This document shows positions 1-10,555 of a DNA stretch of 64,000 nt, one piece after another; the first letter of the stretch is position 1, and every line of letters starts with the position of its first letter. Source of the stretch: Opitutus sp. (GTDB lineage: Bacteria > Verrucomicrobiota > Verrucomicrobiae > Opitutales > Opitutaceae); assembly GCA_009695065.1 (NCBI GenBank), contig SIBR01000003.1, positions 62,001-126,000 on the forward strand, in the 5' to 3' direction. The translations under genes were made by a program, and so were the position numbers. Under the pieces are notes generated by a model. That model ran no database searches, was not told the origin of the DNA, and worked only from the letters and a program-made list of their open reading frames with translations.

Positions 1-2236
1 GCCAGCGCCTGCAGGGTCTTGCCGAGACCCATGTCGTCGGCGAGCACGCCCCCGAGCCGGTTGAGCGAGAGAAAGACGAGAAACTCGAAGCCCTCGCGCT
101 GGTACGGCCGCAGCTCGGCGCACAGGCCCGCCGGCAATGCGGGCGCCTGCGCCGGATGCACCAGCTCGCTGGCGCGCGCGCAGGGCCTGCGCCTGCCGGT
201 CGGACAGCAGCTCGCCCACGCCGGTCTGCGCGAGCTGGAGCGCGTGAAACCGGTGCCGCTCGCCCGCGATCGCGGCCTCGGCCAGCGTGGCGGTGTCGAA
301 CCCGGCCGCCTCCAGCGCCGCCAGCGGCGCGCCCTCGAGATCAACGCTCAGGCGGCGCCATCCCTTGCCGTCGAGCCGCACGAGCTTGCCGCGCGCCTTG
401 AGGAGCAAGGCGACTTCCGCGGGCGTCAGCGTGGAATCCTCCGGGCGCAGCGCGAGCGCGAGGTCGAACCAGTCGCGGTGCGCCTTGGTTTCGCTCAACT
501 CGAACTCCACCCGCGCGCGCACCGGCCCGCTGAGCAGCGAGGCGAGTTCACCCGTGGCCGCCACCTCGACATCCGGCGGGAGCGCCTCGCGCCACGCGAT
601 GAAATCCTCGGCGAACGTCCGCGTGACACGCCGCATCCATTTTCCCTCGAGCCGGCTGAAGGCGAGACCGAGCGCGTCGAGCTGCGCGATGGCCGGCGTG
701 ACCCGGCCGAGGTCGAGGGACAGGATTTTGCCGTCCGCGGGCGCCGCGACGATCGCCGGCAATTGGCTCCAACCCGCCGGCGACCAAGTCCGGCGTGCGG
801 GCGGATGATCGGCGACCGCCACGAGGTCGACGTGCAGATTTTCCTGTCCGGTGAAATCCTTCGCCAGATGGCATTCGAAGCGCGCGCGCAGGGTGACCGG
901 GGCAAAACGCGCCGCGATCTCGGCCGGCAGCCGCGCCCCGAGGCTGTGCAGCGTTTGCAGGACTTCGGGATGCTCGATGACCTCGGCCGGCACAAGCGCG
1001 GCGGCGACCGAGTTGCCGTCGAGCGCGGGCGGGCCGCGATAAACGATGCCTGCGTGCAGGTAGAGCGCGGGCTGGCCGGGCAGGTAAAGGGCCGCCGCCA
1101 TCGGCGCGCGCGACGGCCCAGTGCAATGGTTCCGCGGCGGAGACCAGCGGCCGGCCGCCGGCGCCGGTCACGACCGTGCGGGCCAGCGGATGGGAGAGCA
1201 CGCGGTGCAAAAACCGCCGGGCGCCGGCATTCTCGGACGCCAGTTGCAGCGCGAAGCCCTGACGCCACTGGTCCTGGCAAAGGGCGAGAAAAGCGAAGAC
1301 GGCCGGGCTTGCATCGACGGCCGAGAGCCCGGCGCTCGCGCGCGTGAACCGCTCGATGAAGGCGCGCGGCGCGGCCTTCCACGGGGCCTCCGGGTGGGCG
1401 CGCGTCTCGAGCGCCCATTTGCCGGCGCCGACATCGAGGCGTACGTCGAGGCGCTCCGGCGGCGCGGAAGCCACGTTCGGCCAAGGCGCCGCCGCGGAAC
1501 GCAGCCGCTCGAACCGGTCGGTCCAGCGCAGCACCGCCTCGCGGTGTTGCTGGTCACCTAGGCGGGCACGCAACGGCGCCGTAGCGGTCACCGGCCGCAG
1601 GAACTCCGGCACGGCGAAGCCCGACGATTCGATGTCGTGCGCGAGGTATTGCCAGAGCTCAAGCGCATCCCGCGGCGGCTCCGTCCACCACCCTTGGAAC
1701 GTGGGTTGAAATTCCGTGCGGCCGGCCTCCGCCGTGGCGAAGCCCAGGCGCTTCAGATCGGGCGCCGCCACGCGGCCGGACTGCCGGAAGTTGTGGAAGA
1801 TCTGCGCGAGCTTGCCGAGAAACGCGCCCTCCTGCGCCGACAGCGGATGACCAAGCTTCTCCACCAGGATTGCTTCCAATTGCTGGCGGGAAACGATCCG
1901 CGGTAGTTCGGGCGCGGCCGGTTGCTCCCCGGGCGCGGCCCCCAGCTGATGGAGCCACTGCACGGCCACCGCGACGACGTGTTTGCAATCGCCCGTGAGC
2001 GGGCACGAACACGTGTTCCGCCAACCGCGACCCGCGCGGAGAAGTTCGACGGTGTAGAGCTTTGTGCCACGTGCCTCACCGAGCAGCGTCCGGTCGTCGA
2101 AGCGGGTGACACTCAGCCCCCGGCCCTGGCGGTGGTACTCCTGCCCGCGATGGCGCGCGCCGGAATCGAATCCGGCCAGATGCGTGCGCAACGTGGCGAA
2201 CGCGTCGGGTGAGTCGACGGTGGGGGGAACAGGCAT
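1..2236 (-). pseudogene. SNF2-family helicase with N-terminal SWIM zinc finger, two frameshifts, cut by window edge
   Basis: Reading down from an ATG at 2236, the protein has a SWIM zinc finger (CSCPLTGDCKH, about residue 70), a long helicase-associated region, and reaches the Walker A motif DDMGLGKT at the window edge, so it belongs to the SNF2/Rad54 DNA-dependent ATPases. The frame is lost twice, near 1103-1112 and near 171-181, both inside alternating GC tracts ending GCGCGCC. Each shift is +1, and good helicase-like sequence continues in the new frame. The rest of the ATPase lies outside the window. Family members remodel nucleoprotein. With two shifts before the ATPase motor, a full-length product is not expected unless the shifts are sequence errors. 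Confidence 0.75.
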
Positions 2237-2322
2237 GCGTTCAGACGTCGCGAGCGGAGGAGACGTGGGTCGTCCGCTCCGCGGAGCGCGCAACCACAGG
2301 CCGGGGTCCGGGATCGGTCCGG

Positions 2323-3849
2323 TCAATAAACCTGCTCGTCGAGCAAGGCGAAGAGCTCCGCCTCGTGGATGCGACGCTGGGTCATCGAGTCGCGCTCGCG
2401 CAGCGTGAAGCTGCCGTCTTTCTCGATGGTCTCGAAATCGATGGTCACGCACCACGGCGTGCCGATTTCGTCCTGGCGGCGGTAGCGGCGGCCGATGGCG
2501 CCGCCGTCGTCGTAGAACACGGCGTACTTCCGCTGCAACTTCGCGTGGAGTTCGCGGGCGCGGCCCACGAGCGCCTCCTTGTTCTTCAACAACGGCAGCA
2601 CCGCGACCTTCACCGGCGCGATGCGCGGCGAAAGCCGGAGCACTGTGCGTTTCTCGACGTTGCCCTTCTCGTCCTTCACGTCCTCCTCCGCATAGCCGGC
2701 GCAGAGCACGGCGAGCAGGATGCGGTCGACGCCGACCGCCGGCTCGATGACATGCGGGACGAATTTCTTCTTCGTGGCCTCGTCGAAAATATCCTGCGGC
2801 TTGCCGCTGGCGGCGGCGTGCTGGCCGAGGTCGTAGTTGCCCCGCGCCGCGATGCCCCACAGCTCCTGCACGCCGAAGGGATACTTGAACATGATGTCGA
2901 CCGTTCCCTTGGAGTAGAACGCGAGCTTCTCCTTCGGGTGGGCGTAGCGCGAGAGGTGGCTGTCCGGCAGGCCGATGCTCTTCAGCCAGGCTTCGCACCA
3001 GGCGATCCATTCCTCGTGGCACTTGGCCCAGTCGGCGTCCTCGTGGATGAAGTATTCCATCTCCATCTGCTCGAACTCGCGGGAGCGGAAGATGAAGTTG
3101 CGCGGCGTGATCTCGTTGCGGAACGACTTGCCGATTTGCGCAATGCCGAAGGGCAGCTTCACGCGACCCGTGTCGACGACGTTTTTGAAATCCACGAACA
3201 TGCCCTGCGCCGTCTCCGGCCGGAGGTAGGCGACCGAGGACGCGTCGGTCATCGCGCCGACATTCGTCTGGAACATCATGTTGAACGAACGCGGCGCCGT
3301 GAGGCTGCCGGGTTCGCCGGTCGCGGGGGACGGGATCAACGCGATCTCGTCGGGCTGCGCCTCAGTCATGTCCTTCGGCTGCACGGGCGCCAGCGTGCCC
3401 TGGATCGCCTTCTTGCGCTTGAAGCTTTCCGCCGCCGTCTGGAGCTGGCCGGCGGTGTTTTCGCTTTCGAGCGCGGAGACGTAGCCCACGGTCTTGCCGT
3501 CGACGATCACCGCCGCAAAAAACAACTGGTCCGCGCGGTAGCGCTGCTTGCTCGCTTTGCAGTCCACCAGCGGATCGCTGAAGCCAGCCACGTGACCCGA
3601 CGCCTCCCAGACCTTGGGATGCATGATGATCGAGGTCTCGATGCCGACGATATCGTCGCGGTGCCGCACCATGTCGTTCCACCAGCAGTCGCGGATGTTC
3701 TTCTTCAACTCGGAACCCAGCGGGCCGTAGTCGAAGAAGCCGTTGAGTCCGCCGTAGATCTCGGACGACTGGAAGATGAAGCCGCGGCGTTTCGCGAGCG
3801 CGACAATGTTCTCCATGGAGACGGCGGAAGCGGTGGATTCGGCGGACAT
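2323..3849 (-). CDS. glyS: Glycyl-tRNA synthetase, single-chain dimeric type
   Basis: Charges tRNA-Gly with glycine in the cytoplasm. The 508-residue protein is the alpha2 (eukaryote/archaeal-like) class II enzyme, not the alpha2-beta2 form. The N-terminus carries the family signature [15 protein letters not shown], class II motif 2 appears as FRNEITPR near residue 242, and the C-terminal anticodon-binding domain follows [11 protein letters not shown] chose the ATG at 3849; a second ATG 11 codons later ([12 protein letters not shown]) is a credible alternative. The longer upstream frame is non-conserved. The gene is intact. A large open frame on the opposite strand of this gene is only a high-GC shadow. 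Confidence 0.95.
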   Translation of the reverse strand: MSAESTASAVSMENIVALAKRRGFIFQSSEIYGGLNGFFDYGPLGSELKKNIRDCWWNDMVRHRDDIVGIETSIIMHPKVWEASGHVAGFSDPLVDCKASKQRYRADQLFFAAVIVDGKTVGYVSALESENTAGQLQTAAESFKRKKAIQGTLAPVQPKDMTEAQPDEIALIPSPATGEPGSLTAPRSFNMMFQTNVGAMTDASSVAYLRPETAQGMFVDFKNVVDTGRVKLPFGIAQIGKSFRNEITPRNFIFRSREFEQMEMEYFIHEDADWAKCHEEWIAWCEAWLKSIGLPDSHLSRYAHPKEKLAFYSKGTVDIMFKYPFGVQELWGIAARGNYDLGQHAAASGKPQDIFDEATKKKFVPHVIEPAVGVDRILLAVLCAGYAEEDVKDEKGNVEKRTVLRLSPRIAPVKVAVLPLLKNKEALVGRARELHAKLQRKYAVFYDDGGAIGRRYRRQDEIGTPWCVTIDFETIEKDGSFTLRERDSMTQRRIHEAELFALLDEQVY

Positions 3850-3998
3850 AAGCGCGAGAGTTAGCCCGCCGCGCCGCACCCGGTCAATCCGGGGTTTGGC
3901 ACCGGCCGGAGCGGGCCGGCCGAGGCAAAGCCCCTCTAACCCAATTCCCGGCGTGACGTCATGGCCGTGAACCTCCAATGCTTAACCTGCTTCCTGCC

Positions 3999-4409
3999 AT
4001 GAACACGTTCTCCAAAATCTCCTTTATCGTCCTCGGGTTGGCAACCGCCGCCCTGCCGGCGTTCAGCGCCGATAGCGACACCACCCCGGCCGCTCCCCGG
4101 CCCGAGCGCCCTCCCCTGCGCGCGCTGGCGGCCCGCCGGGCCGTGCAGGCCCGGGTCCTCAAGCGCCTCGATTTGACCGCCGAGCAGAAGACCCAGCTCA
4201 AGGCGCAACGTGACGCCACGGCCGGCACCCTGAAAGCGATCCGCGCAGACCAGAGCCTCACACGGGAAGAAAAAAAGGCGAAGGCCCGCGAGGTGGCCCA
4301 GTCAGCCCGCACCCAGATGCGGTCCCTGCTCACGACGGACCAGCAGGCTAAGCTCGACAAGATGCGCGAGCGCCTCCGCGCCGCCCGGCCCGGTTCCGGA
4401 TCGCGCTAA
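3999..4409 (+). CDS. Spy/CpxP-like periplasmic LTxxQ-motif protein
   Basis: A 136-residue protein with a signal peptide (MNTFSKISFIVLGLATAALP, cut near AFSA) and a charged, helical mature part. It has two LTxxQ-type motifs, LTAEQKTQL near residue 64 and LTTDQQAKL near residue 111. This is the pattern of Spy, CpxP and zinc-resistance proteins, which are periplasmic chaperones or metal/stress sensors. It lies just upstream of a Do-type protease, which fits an envelope-stress role, but that link is inference. The ATG at 3999 is chosen because it begins directly at the signal peptide; an in-frame ATG at 3978 would add seven residues. Confidence 0.7.
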   Translation: MNTFSKISFIVLGLATAALPAFSADSDTTPAAPRPERPPLRALAARRAVQARVLKRLDLTAEQKTQLKAQRDATAGTLKAIRADQSLTREEKKAKAREVAQSARTQMRSLLTTDQQAKLDKMRERLRAARPGSGSR

Positions 4410-4474
4410 AAGCGCCCCATCTTCCGGCAAAGCGGCGGCGCTGGCGCTGGGCCGGCGCTCGCAACGGTTTGCGT

Positions 4475-4493
4475 TTATGCGGATGCCGCATAA
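4475..4493. promoter_or_regulatory. Perfect 8-bp inverted repeat upstream of the Do protease gene
   Basis: TTATGCGG, spacer ATG, CCGCATAA: a perfect 19-bp dyad in an otherwise unstructured 200-bp gap between the LTxxQ gene and the protease start at 4612. It has no following T-run, so it is a poor terminator. A protein-binding operator is the likelier reading, with a leader hairpin as the alternative. Confidence 0.4.
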
Positions 4494-4611
4494 CGAAAAA
4501 GGGAACGTCCCTCATGGGAATACGTCAGACCCTCGAACCGCCCGCCCAACTTATTCCCGCCGCCGTCGTCCTCCACCGCAGCGGCACACGCTCTGTTCCC
4601 CCAGCCCTTTC

Positions 4612-6261
<1,650 letters not shown>

Positions 6262-6290
6262 TCGCGTTGCCGGTTGGGTGTCCGAGCTCT

Positions 6291-6310
6291 TCCGCGCCGA
6301 CTGGCGCGGA
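6291..6310. other. Perfect 8-bp stem-loop after the protease gene
   Basis: TCCGCGCC, loop GACT, GGCGCGGA, 30 bp after the protease stop codon. No T-tract follows on either strand, so it is not a classical intrinsic terminator. It may protect the 3' end or mark the boundary between the convergent genes here. Confidence 0.35.
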
Positions 6311-6381
6311 GGCGCCCAAGTCGTCAACGTGCCACCGCTCGTGGCGCCGGCAGGAGTCGGCTACGGTCCGGCCGCGGTGGA

Positions 6382-6861
6382 TCAATAGCGCTGGCCGATT
6401 TTCTTGTAGATAAAACTCATCAGCCACGCCGGGCCGATCAGGAGGAAAAGCAGGTCCTTGAAGAAGGACGGTTTCCGGCGCTCCAACACGTGGCCGATAA
6501 ACTGGCCGGTCCAGGCGAGCAGGAAAACCACGCAGCAGATTTTCCAAACCGGCCACGGTGAGGACAGGTCGAGCACGACCAGCGCCGTGTAGCCCATCGT
6601 CATGAAGAAGAGCAGGCCGGCCGCCAGCGGGGGCGAGAGCCGCGTGTAGAACAGCGTCGCGAGCGCCATCGCCACCAGCGCCCAGTTAAACCACGGCGCC
6701 GCTTCGACCCACGCTTCCGGCACGGGAATCGACCACACGAAACCCAGCACGCACCAGAAAATCAGCGGGACGCACACCCAGTGGATGAGTTCGTTGACGT
6801 GGTTCTGATGGCTCTCCGCGTATTCGGCGAACCATTGGTCGGCGGTTTTTTTCGGGCGCAT
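6382..6861 (-). CDS. DUF962 / Mpo1-like membrane protein
   Basis: A 159-residue integral membrane protein. The N-terminus (RPKKTADQWFAEYAESHQNH, then N-x-x-I-H-W) is the signature of the DUF962/Mpo1 family, whose yeast member Mpo1 is an iron-dependent dioxygenase acting on 2-hydroxy fatty acids. Conserved His residues in the SHQNH and IHW segments and a C-terminal GHxxERRKP segment are present, as expected for metal ligands. About four hydrophobic segments are visible. It converges with the Do protease gene. Its bacterial substrate is unknown; function is by family only. Confidence 0.75.
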   Translation of the reverse strand: MRPKKTADQWFAEYAESHQNHVNELIHWVCVPLIFWCVLGFVWSIPVPEAWVEAAPWFNWALVAMALATLFYTRLSPPLAAGLLFFMTMGYTALVVLDLSSPWPVWKICCVVFLLAWTGQFIGHVLERRKPSFFKDLLFLLIGPAWLMSFIYKKIGQRY

Positions 6862-6914
6862 TTTCCGTGAATCGAAGCAAAATCAGCCGGCCGTCGCCCG
6901 GGGGTCAACGCCGC

Positions 6915-8141
6915 TCAGAGCCGCAGGAAGATCTTCCGCTGATAGAGGAAGCGGGCGACGGCGAGCATCAGGAGCAAGGCCGTGAGCGCCAGCACGACGT
7001 CGCCGGCGCCCGGCGCGATCCGAGTGTCGAAAAACAGCTTAACCTCCCCGCCCGCGAGCCGCTGCGCGATCCGGGGGAACCCCAGGATGTTGCTGCCGAG
7101 GTAGAGCGTGATCGGGTTCATTCCGACCCAGACGAACGGCACGCACCACGCGCGCCAACGGCGGACGTCGACGAGGTAATAAAACGCCGCCAGCAGGAGA
7201 CTGCTCCACCCGCCCGCCACAAGCACGAAGGACGACGTCCAGATCTTCTTCACCACCGGAAACTGCAGGTGCCACAGCCAGCCCACCGCCAGCGCGAGCA
7301 GACCACCGGCCGCGAGCCAGACGACCTTCTGCATCTCGCTGCGGTCGGTGCGCTGCAGCAACAGGCCCGCGAAGACGCCGAGCAGGCACGTCGCGATCGC
7401 AGGCAGCGTGCTCAGGATCCCTTCGGGGTCCCAGTAGAGGTCGTATTTTTTTCCGGACAGGTGTTCGAAATCGAAGTGATTCGACACGTTCAGCCCGGGC
7501 TCGAAACGCCCGGTCACCCGCGCCGTGATGGTGTCGTAGAGTGCCTGCACCCGGGCGGCCGCCGGGTCCGACGCGTCGAACTGTCTGGCCATCGCCACCC
7601 GGCTCAGCGTCACATCGCGGATCGGCACAAACGTCATCACCGCCCAGTAACCGCTCAGGACGAGGAGACCGACGATGGCCAGCGTCCGCGGCTTGAAAAA
7701 GCAAAAGAGTAGCCCCGTCGCGGCGTAGGCCAGCGCGATGCGTTGCAACACGCCGAGCAGGCGGATGCCCGGCCACGCGTTGCTCAGACCGCCGCTGTAG
7801 AAAATACCCAGCAGGAACAGGATCGCCGCTCGGCGCAGAACGCGTTTCACCGCCTCGGCCCGCCCGTGCTGCTCGACGAGCCGCGTCAGCGAAAACACGA
7901 GCGACGTGCCGACGATGAAGACAAACAGCGGGAAAATCAGGTCGTAGAAGGCGAGGCCCGCCCACTCCTTGTGATGGAGTTGTTCGCCGACGATCCGCAG
8001 CGGCGCGATGTCCCACAGTTTCGCCACGCCGCGCACCAGCGCGTCGGCCCCGAGGATCCAGATCATGTCGAAACCGCGCAGGGCATCGAGCGACACGAGT
8101 CGCGAAGCCGGGGCGGGTTGGGGAGAAGACAAAGAAACCAT
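6915..8141 (-). CDS. DUF5009 / NagX-like membrane acyltransferase-family protein
   Basis: A 408-residue polytopic membrane protein with the RLVSLDALRGFDM N-terminal motif of the NagX/HGSNAT-related family. Human HGSNAT acetylates terminal glucosamine of heparan sulfate across the lysosomal membrane; bacterial relatives are linked to amino-sugar catabolism. About ten hydrophobic segments are seen, with a conserved DLIFPLFVFIVGTS segment near residue 65. I chose the ATG at 8141 because it places the RGFDM motif at the usual distance from the N-terminus; the upstream extension is low-complexity. The substrate is not evident from neighbours, though sugar isomerase and kinase genes lie at 58 kb. 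Confidence 0.75.
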   Translation of the reverse strand: MVSLSSPQPAPASRLVSLDALRGFDMIWILGADALVRGVAKLWDIAPLRIVGEQLHHKEWAGLAFYDLIFPLFVFIVGTSLVFSLTRLVEQHGRAEAVKRVLRRAAILFLLGIFYSGGLSNAWPGIRLLGVLQRIALAYAATGLLFCFFKPRTLAIVGLLVLSGYWAVMTFVPIRDVTLSRVAMARQFDASDPAAARVQALYDTITARVTGRFEPGLNVSNHFDFEHLSGKKYDLYWDPEGILSTLPAIATCLLGVFAGLLLQRTDRSEMQKVVWLAAGGLLALAVGWLWHLQFPVVKKIWTSSFVLVAGGWSSLLLAAFYYLVDVRRWRAWCVPFVWVGMNPITLYLGSNILGFPRIAQRLAGGEVKLFFDTRIAPGAGDVVLALTALLLMLAVARFLYQRKIFLRL

Positions 8142-8305
8142 GGGGCGAAGCGGGATGCCGCGACGCTGCGACTCCGGCCGCTGCCGGTCAATGGCCAGGC
8201 GGGCATCCGCACCCTGCCCGCACCCTCTTTCCGGCCGGATGCCCGCCGGAAGCCGGGGGCATTCCACCCTTGCAGGCCCGATGGGAAATCATGCTCTGTT
8301 GCCGC

Positions 8306-8758
8306 ATGAAGGTATCGTTCACCACGAAGGAATACGCGCGGCTCCTGGAACTTGTGCACCTGGGGCTCTGGGTCGCGGGGTCGCGGCCCGATGACCCTGC
8401 CACCATGCCGGATCGCTACGGCGAAATCGCCCAAAAGACGTTCTCGCTCGCCGAAGTCTTCGGCTGCGCCGACCTGGTCGAGACCGACGTGAACGGGCAG
8501 TATTTTCCCAACGAGAAACTCACCGGGGGCGCCTCGCAGGAAAAACTGGAGCAGTTCTCCGAGGATGCTTTCTGGGGCGAACTCGTCAGCCGTCTCTCCG
8601 GGCGGGACCTGCGCAACGAGTTCAGCGCGACCAAGCTGAGCGAGGAATTGAACGAGGAAGAAGAGCAGCGGCTCGAAACGATCGAGGACGGTTACTGGCG
8701 GGAATTCGAGAAGAGCGGCGTCGATCACCTCGTGGTGCTCCGCGGCGGCAAAGGCTGA
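8306..8758 (+). CDS. Conserved-looking hypothetical cytoplasmic protein
   Basis: I do not recognise the family. The 150-residue product starting at MKVSFTTKEYARLLEL is soluble and acidic, with no signal peptide or membrane segment. It looks helical: a short amphipathic start, a middle with GGASQEKLEQFSEDAFWGEL and an acidic stretch LSEELNEEEEQRLETIEDGY. The C-terminus ends in beta-like LVVLRGG. An in-frame upstream start at 8270 would add a Cys-rich stretch with no clear meaning. Codon use and lack of interruptions argue for a real gene. It is alone between two oppositely oriented genes. Confidence 0.6.
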   Translation: MKVSFTTKEYARLLELVHLGLWVAGSRPDDPATMPDRYGEIAQKTFSLAEVFGCADLVETDVNGQYFPNEKLTGGASQEKLEQFSEDAFWGELVSRLSGRDLRNEFSATKLSEELNEEEEQRLETIEDGYWREFEKSGVDHLVVLRGGKG

Positions 8759-8818
8759 AGGCCGGCTGACGGCGTTTTGAGGGTTTTAATGGAGCCGCGG
8801 CTCTAACCAGACCAAGTT

Positions 8819-9172
8819 TTATTCCACGCCTTCACCGCGAGCGGGTGAAGGCTTTGCCACCCGGGCCGATTTCGCGTCGCGTTCACCGAGGCATTGCGCC
8901 GAGCCGCGCTCCAAGTCGCGGCAGATCTGCGGCCGGCGTTCGTAGATGGAACAGAAGAAGTCCGTAGCTCCGCCGGGGCTTCGGCCGACGACGAGCGCAG
9001 CGCCGTGTCCCTCCTGCATCTGCATGTAGGCCCCGATTCCCCACAAAGTGCGCGAGCCAGTCGGCGTCTGGGCCGAGTCGGCGTCCAGTCTTTGCCCGTC
9101 ACGCGCACAAAGGTGGCGAGTGTGCGAATGACCGCACACGCTGCAAACCCGGCAATCGGCGGGCGTCTTCAC
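8819..9172 (-). pseudogene. YkgJ-like cysteine-cluster protein with three compensating frameshifts
   Basis: The frame stays open for 117 codons but is not one coherent protein. The N-terminus (DCRVC.VC) and the C-terminal half (YMQMQEGH... FCSIYERRPQICRDLE) are typical of the YkgJ zinc/iron-chelating cysteine-cluster family. The piece between them is out of register: FVRVTGKDW is found in a second frame and RLGPDADWLAHFVGNR in a third, both between about 9030 and 9130. Three shifts that sum to zero restore the frame. Family members have several conserved Cys as metal ligands; here at least part of the cluster spacing is lost, so function is doubtful. Confidence 0.65.
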
Positions 9173-9319
9173 GCCACCGGTCTCGGCCTGTTTCGCGGCC
9201 TGTTTCTCCAGGGAGGGTGGTTCGCGCGGAGCGCGACGACCCGAGGGCGGGGGACCTCATGGTGACGGGGGTAATCTGCCGCTTGCCGGCCCAGACGCAA
9301 CGGTTTCCACTGGCAGCCC

Positions 9320-9904
9320 ATGGACGTCCACGCCCGAGCCCGAACCCTCATCGACGCCGCCCACGCCGCCGATCCCAGCCGCGGGCCCGACGGCCGCGCG
9401 GCGGAACTCATCTACGCCGACCGCATGGAGGCGTGGGTGTTGCGCCTCGTCCCCGGCGCGACACCGTTGCTGCGCCTCGCCGCGCGCAGCCAGCACCAGG
9501 AGCGCTGGCTCGTGCCGCGGGCGAGCTTTCCCCTCGACAAGCCCGGCTACCACGCGTGGCGCCGCTCGCTTTACACGAAACAGGCGGAGCGGGCCCGCGC
9601 GTTGCTGCTCGAAGCGGGTGTGCCGCCCGCGGATGCCGCCGAGGTCGCAACGTGGGTTTCGAAGACCGGACTCAAGACGAACCCCGGCACGCAGGCCCTC
9701 GAGGACGCCGCCTGCCTTGTTTTTCTGGAAAACGAAATCGGCGCTTTTGCGGCGCAACACGCGGAATACCCCCGGGAGAAATTCGTGGATATCCTGCGCA
9801 AAACCTGGCGCAAGATGAGTCCACCCGGCCAGGCGCTCGCCGGCGGGCTGGCGTTGCCCCCCGGCATCGCCGGACTCGTCGCGGAGGCCGTCCGGCCCGC
9901 CTGA
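9320..9904 (+). CDS. DUF4202 family protein
   Basis: A 194-residue soluble protein of the DUF4202 family, recognised from RTLIDAAHAADPSR at the start, then the all-helical body with HQERWLVPR, YHAWRRSL and WVSKTGLKTNPG. It ends in the KMSPPGQALA segment that is usual in the family. The pattern of paired His/Arg and Asp resembles small HD-like metal-dependent domains, but no reaction is established. The gene is intact, with an ATG at 9320, 106 bp before the Rieske gene and on the same strand. No functional link to the Rieske/cytochrome pair can be shown. Confidence 0.75.
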   Translation: MDVHARARTLIDAAHAADPSRGPDGRAAELIYADRMEAWVLRLVPGATPLLRLAARSQHQERWLVPRASFPLDKPGYHAWRRSLYTKQAERARALLLEAGVPPADAAEVATWVSKTGLKTNPGTQALEDAACLVFLENEIGAFAAQHAEYPREKFVDILRKTWRKMSPPGQALAGGLALPPGIAGLVAEAVRPA

Positions 9905-10009
9905 AAGGGCGGCGGCGGCAGTCCATTTGGAGTTTACTTCCGAAACCAATCCCGGCTTATCCGTCGTCTTACCCCCGCGGCCGGCTCCGGTCGCATTTTC
10001 GCCCTGGCA

Positions 10010-10555
10010 ATGGACACACCTCACAATCAGCCGACCCCCGACCGCCGCAATTTCATCGTCAAGGCCTGTGCGGTGGCCGTCGGCGGCGTGATCGCGGTGG
10101 TGCCGCCGCTGGCGGGCCTGCTGGTCCTGTTCGATCCGCTGCGCCGCAAATCCACCGGCGGCGGCGCGGTGCTCGTCGCGGCGCTCGATTCGCTGCCCGA
10201 GGACGGGTCGCCGCGAAAGTTTCCCGTGCTCGCGACGCGGGTCGACGCGTGGAACCGCTCGCCCAATGTGCCGGTGGGCGCGGTTTATTTGCAGCGACTC
10301 GCGAAAGGCGGCGTGCGTGCCTTTAACGTCGTCTGCCCGCACGCCGGTTGTTTCGTCGATTACCGGCCAACGGAAAACTACTATCACTGCCCGTGCCACA
10401 ACAGCAGCTTCGCCCTGGATGGGAAGGTGCGCGATCCTAAGAGTCCGAGCCCGCGCGGGCTGGATGATCTGCCGGTGGAGATTCGCAACGACGGCGAAGT
10501 CTGGGTGACGTTTCAGAACTTCCGCGCCGGCGTGCAGGAGAAGATTCCCGTTTGA
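10010..10555 (+). CDS. Rieske [2Fe-2S] subunit of a quinol:cytochrome c oxidoreductase
   Basis: An electron-transfer subunit of a cytochrome bc-type complex, anchored in the inner membrane with its cluster on the periplasmic side. The 181-residue protein begins with a Tat-like DRRNFIVKA segment and one membrane helix (residues 20-45). The cluster-binding boxes are CPHAGC near 112 and CPCHNSSF near 128, with Cys and His ligands all present. The stop codon overlaps the ATG of the cytochrome b gene by one base (TGATG), which indicates translational coupling and a two-gene operon. No separate cytochrome c1 gene is present; the neighbour carries the c-type domains. Confidence 0.93.
   Translation: MDTPHNQPTPDRRNFIVKACAVAVGGVIAVVPPLAGLLVLFDPLRRKSTGGGAVLVAALDSLPEDGSPRKFPVLATRVDAWNRSPNVPVGAVYLQRLAKGGVRAFNVVCPHAGCFVDYRPTENYYHCPCHNSSFALDGKVRDPKSPSPRGLDDLPVEIRNDGEVWVTFQNFRAGVQEKIPV

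Noticed and set aside
2209..3864. Very long open frame on the strand opposite glyS (551 codons), and many similar long frames elsewhere
   Set aside because: These are antisense shadows caused by high GC at third codon positions. They have Arg/His/Glu-biased composition and no motifs, and glyS itself is unmistakable.
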